In this document: positions 61,563 through 64,000 of the stretch, piece after piece
Layout of the letters: each line of letters starts with the position of its first letter
Position numbering within the stretch: the first letter of the stretch is position 1
From: Sulfopaludibacter sp035606355
GTDB taxonomy: Bacteria; Acidobacteriota; Terriglobia; Bryobacterales; Bryobacteraceae
Length of the DNA: 64,000 bases
Direction of reading: 5' to 3'
Assembly: GCA_035606355.1 (NCBI GenBank)
Contig: DATNFO010000066.1
Location: 62,001-126,000, forward strand
Position numbers and translations under genes: made by a program
The notes under the pieces: generated by a model
Told to the model about the DNA's origin: nothing
Databases searched by the model: none
What the model saw: the letters and a program-made list of their open reading frames with translations, nothing else

Positions 61563-62858
61563 CTACTGTCCCAGGAGCCAGGCCGAAAGCGCCTGGTTGA
61601 GATCCAACCGCCCGTGATTCAGCCTCGAATCGATGTACACCGCGTGCGAGAGAGACTGCGCCGCCTGCGCTTCGGTGCAGAACGGATTCAGGTTCAGCAG
61701 CAGTGCCGCTGCCCCTGATACCATCGGCGTACTGAAGCTCGTGCCCCACGTCGCTGCGTACGTGCCGTACGGATATAGCGTGACCACGCCTTCGCCCGGC
61801 GCGCCCAGCCATACGATGCGCGAACCGTAATTCGAAAACGTGGAAAGCGTATCCGAGTTCGATGTCGATGCCACACCCATCACCAGGCTCTGGTACGCCG
61901 CTGGATATACCAGCGCCTGCTGCCCGCTATTGCCCGCCGCGGCTACGTTAATGGTGCCGTTCAAATTGCCCCATGTGAGCGCGGAATTCAATTGCTGCGA
62001 CGCTGACGTGAAGTTGAAGCTCATGTTGATCACGCGCGCATGGTGGCTCACCGCGTAATAAATCGCACGGAGTACGTCCGAAAGATAGCCAGTTCCATCC
62101 GCATGGAAAGCCTTCAGCGGCAGAATCTGAGCCGTCGGCGCGACCAGATGGATCACGCCTGCGACCATCGTGCCATGGCCGAAATCGGCATATTGCGGCT
62201 GGTCCAAGGTCTTCGCCGTCGTGCCGTCCACCACCGCCGTCGTCGATTGATCCACCACCGCCGTCGTCGATTGGTCCACCACGGCTGTAGTCGATTGCGA
62301 TACATCGCCCTTCTCATCGGCGCCGCTGCGGTTGCGCGTGAAATCGTAACCCGGCAGCAGAACGCTCTGCAGCACGGGATGCGTCGTGTCCACGCCGGTA
62401 TCGATCACGGCAACAGTGCCCGATCCGCTGACGTGGAACTTACTCTGCACACCGGCCAGCCCGATGATGTGCGTCGCCGGCTGAACGACGTAGCCTTCGC
62501 GCACCGTCGTGCCGTAGTAGTTAATCGGAGTGGAATCGTAGAGCGCAGCGGGCGCGGAAGCTTGCGTCACCGCATCCATCGCCCTGCCCGTCTGGTCCAC
62601 CTCGACGCTGAGAACCCCCGGCAGCCCGAGGAAGAGATTCAGACCGAGATTCAGCGGAGTGGTGACCAGAAAGACTTGGCCTTTGGGGTCTCCCAAGCTT
62701 TCCTGGACAGTACAGTGAAGCAGAAGGCACACGAGTTGAGCACCGGGAAGACCGCCACTCACCTGCAGGATCAGGCGCGTATCCGCCTTCGCCGAAGGGG
62801 CGAACCAGGAGAAAGTCAGCAGGAACAGAAGAACAGCAACGTGTTTGGCGTGTCTCAT
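61563..62858 (-). CDS. Exported subtilisin-like serine protease (S8) with internal tandem repeat
   Basis: 431 residues with signal peptide (VAVLLFLLTFSWFAPSAKA-D) and a ~110-residue propeptide-like region. The triad is intact: Asp153 (GTVAVIDTGVDTTHP), His228 (QYADFGHGTMVAGVIHLVAP) and Ser376 (TWGTSFSTPMVSGAAALLLN), with oxyanion Asn in VAAAGNSGQQALVYPAAYQS. Between Asp and His, residues about 188-211 are three copies of an 8-residue unit (QSTTAVVD), an insertion absent from typical subtilases. It follows the anti-sigma-like gene by 29 bases on the same strand. Extracellular or periplasmic protein turnover is likely; proteolysis within a signalling pathway is possible. Confidence 0.9.
   Translation of the reverse strand: MRHAKHVAVLLFLLTFSWFAPSAKADTRLILQVSGGLPGAQLVCLLLHCTVQESLGDPKGQVFLVTTPLNLGLNLFLGLPGVLSVEVDQTGRAMDAVTQASAPAALYDSTPINYYGTTVREGYVVQPATHIIGLAGVQSKFHVSGSGTVAVIDTGVDTTHPVLQSVLLPGYDFTRNRSGADEKGDVSQSTTAVVDQSTTAVVDQSTTAVVDGTTAKTLDQPQYADFGHGTMVAGVIHLVAPTAQILPLKAFHADGTGYLSDVLRAIYYAVSHHARVINMSFNFTSASQQLNSALTWGNLNGTINVAAAGNSGQQALVYPAAYQSLVMGVASTSNSDTLSTFSNYGSRIVWLGAPGEGVVTLYPYGTYAATWGTSFSTPMVSGAAALLLNLNPFCTEAQAAQSLSHAVYIDSRLNHGRLDLNQALSAWLLGQ
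62227..62298 (-). repeat. Three tandem 24-bp units inside the subtilase gene
   Basis: Units at 62227-62250, 62251-62274 and 62275-62298 keep the reading frame. The first two differ at one base and the third at several synonymous sites. They encode an 8-residue QSTTAVVD-type unit in a surface loop. Such in-frame arrays vary in copy number by slippage. Confidence 0.85.
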
Positions 62859-62887
62859 AGGAGCGCTCAGCAGCAGATCTAAATAGC

Positions 62888-63496
62888 CTATGCGGGCAAA
62901 TTCGAAACTAAATAGGAATTGTTCTCAAGCTCAACGAGGAGTACGAGTTCCTCGCCCGGAGCATACTCCAGCGAAAATTCACCGGAGCCGTTGGTCTGTG
63001 TGCGCGCCAGGGCGTCCCGCTTGCGCATCACGGAAATGGAGCGATTATCGAACCGCCTCGCGGAGTTGGAGGAGTCCACAAGTTGCCCCGTGACTGCCAC
63101 CCGGTCAGCCTGCGGAGCCACATGGATATCCAGTAGCAGCGTGCCTTCCTTATACAGGTAATGGACGGGCTGTTGACTCGGAGCCGCCGTCGCGGACCGC
63201 ACCCCTTCCATCGCCATTTGGCCGAACCAGCTCAGGCGAGCCACCCGCAGGGTCGCGGCGCCCAACGGACGCAGGGTCGCGTACAGTGCCTGGGCCGTCC
63301 TCAGGATGTCGGCCGGAGGCTCGAAGGCGGAATCCGCAGCGGCCGTCTGCAGGACTCCATTCCACAGAGCCACCGCTTCGGAGCAACGCTTACAGCCCTC
63401 CGCCAAGTGGTTCTGCATGCGCGCACGCTCCTCGGAAGGCGCGCGTCCCCGGCCGTAATCGGCCCATTGTTCGATGCTGAAGTGATCTGTCATCAT
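62888..63496 (-). CDS. Anti-sigma-like protein with N-terminal zinc-finger pattern and C-terminal beta domain
   Basis: 202 residues. The N-terminus (MTDHFSIEQWADYGRGRAPS) and MQNHLAEGCKRCSEAVALWN give the H-x3-C-x2-C zinc-binding pattern of ZAS-type anti-sigma factors. The middle helix is not clearly a membrane span (PLGAATLRVARLSWFGQMAM). The last ~90 residues resemble a carboxypeptidase-regulatory/transthyretin-like sandwich (LLLDIHVAPQADRVAVTGQL, GSGEFSLEYAPGEELVLLVE). No cognate sigma gene adjoins; the nearest ECF gene is at 51551-52123. The subtilase gene follows after 29 bases. The start at 63493 is equally possible. Confidence 0.65.
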   Translation of the reverse strand: MMTDHFSIEQWADYGRGRAPSEERARMQNHLAEGCKRCSEAVALWNGVLQTAAADSAFEPPADILRTAQALYATLRPLGAATLRVARLSWFGQMAMEGVRSATAAPSQQPVHYLYKEGTLLLDIHVAPQADRVAVTGQLVDSSNSARRFDNRSISVMRKRDALARTQTNGSGEFSLEYAPGEELVLLVELENNSYLVSNLPA

Positions 63497-63732
63497 TCGT
63501 ACTTACCGAAATAGAGGAGCAGCAAGCCGAGTTAAAAATATACCAAAGACAGGAACTATTCTGCCTCGAACAAAGAGCACGCTCCAGTCCTTCTAGTACC
63601 GGGACTCCCAGCGGCATGTGATCCGCCATACAGTCGGTACTGGCGTCCACGCCGATACCAAGCGCGCGGAGCCCGGCTGCGCGAGCGACGCGCTTCACCA
63701 TATCTTCAGAATGTGTCATTAATCTATAACTT
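63497..63732. other. Gap upstream of the response regulator, no convincing gene
   Basis: A minus-strand frame opens at 63719 (MTHSEDMVKRVARAAGLRAL) and runs into the anti-sigma-like gene in another frame, but shows no family or ribosome site. AT-rich sequence at 63525-63545 contains TATATT on the minus strand and may hold the promoter for the anti-sigma-like gene. Confidence 0.3.
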
Positions 63733-64000
63733 GTGTGGCTTCTGATCGTTGAGGATGAAAACTCGCTCGCGGCCGCTCTGCGCCAGGGGCTCGAAGAAGA
63801 GAATCATCGCGTGCTTGTCGCCTCAGACGGTCTCGAAGCCCTCCACGCCGCCGAAACCTGCGACTTCGACGCCATCCTGCTGGACGTCATGCTGCCCGGC
63901 CTCGATGGCATTCAACTCGTACGGCGCCTGCGCAGCAGCGGCCGCCAAACTCCGGTCCTCATGCTCACCGCACGCGACGATGCCGCCGACATCATCCGCG
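63733..64000 (+). CDS. OmpR-type response regulator, N-terminal part
   Basis: The frame runs off the right edge; 89 codons are visible from a GTG at 63733. The receiver domain is canonical: acidic pair in LLIVEDENSLAAALRQGLEE, phosphoacceptor Asp in DFDAILLDVMLPGLDGIQLV, and switch Thr in TPVLMLTARDDAADIIR. This is the pattern of OmpR/PhoB-class regulators; the DNA-binding domain and any partner kinase lie beyond the window. Its intact site contrasts with the degenerate receiver of the Tad-locus regulator. Confidence 0.85.
   Translation, partial: MWLLIVEDENSLAAALRQGLEEENHRVLVASDGLEALHAAETCDFDAILLDVMLPGLDGIQLVRRLRSSGRQTPVLMLTARDDAADIIR

Noticed and set aside
63390..63719. 109-codon minus-strand frame before the response regulator
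   Set aside because: Overlaps the anti-sigma-like gene in another frame; no motif, Cys/Ser-rich erratic composition.
1..64000. CRISPR arrays, tRNA/rRNA genes, insertion sequences, prophage
   Set aside because: No regularly spaced direct repeats, no tRNA-like cloverleaf or rRNA sequence, and no transposase, integrase or phage structural genes were seen on reading both strands.

Overview
The window is a GC-rich, densely coded bacterial chromosome segment, most likely from the phylum Acidobacteriota (Bryobacterales/Solibacter-like). This is inferred from gene content: a PadR regulator followed by a MacB-like permease with the acidobacterial N-terminal extension, a Ser/Thr kinase fused to a PD40 propeller, a paired DUF1549/DUF1553 cytochrome and DUF1501 protein, a very large BNR-repeat exoprotein, and CHAT/ECF modules. 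No rRNA, tRNA, CRISPR array or insertion sequence was recognised.

Layout. 1-496: end of a CE15-like esterase. 497-768: palindromic REP-like DNA. 769-2850: three small or medium exported proteins rich in Met, Cys and His, probably a metal (copper-like) cluster. 2853-16024: a complete Tad/Flp pilus locus (secretin, pseudo-receiver LuxR regulator, TadC, TadB, CpaF ATPase, CpaB, CpaA peptidase, a GT-C-like membrane protein, two TadE pseudopilins, TadG, TadZ and two Flp pilins). Two genes too short for ordinary ORF calling sit in it: a 31-residue membrane protein, and a candidate 54-residue selenoprotein with an in-frame UGA.

16164-21435: SRPBCC and DoxX proteins, an X5-type ECF sigma factor, a PL10 pectate lyase, a frameshifted YVTN propeller and an IPT-like exoprotein. 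21608-27612: PadR, ADOP permease and receptor kinase. 28226-36495: a compositionally distinct hypothetical gene, the BNR protein, a DUF2235 hydrolase fused to a membrane domain, and a TPR/FG-GAP protein. 36561-43367: a 48-residue gene with its own terminator, an AraC regulator, a DUF4412-like protein, a cytochrome P450 and the PSCyt1/DUF1501 pair. 43633-48703: TauE, a twice-frameshifted creD, YihY, a zinc peptidase, an unassigned protein and a BON-LysM protein.

48780-63496: an ECF sigma factor translationally coupled to a TPR-CHAT peptidase; an isochorismatase; two unrecognised proteins (317 and 686 aa) convergent with a flavoenzyme operon (VAO-type oxidase plus a 1409-residue GMC oxidoreductase carrying a duplicated unnamed domain); a subtilase with an in-frame 24-bp tandem repeat; and an anti-sigma-like protein. 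The window ends in an OmpR-type response regulator.

Several genes have a -10-like hexamer only 6-10 nt before the start codon, suggesting frequent leaderless transcription. Three single-site frameshifts, two of them in homopolymer runs, suggest either gene decay or residual assembly errors. The strongest candidates for new biology are the putative selenoprotein, the duplicated-domain GMC protein with its unknown neighbours, and the sigma-CHAT module.
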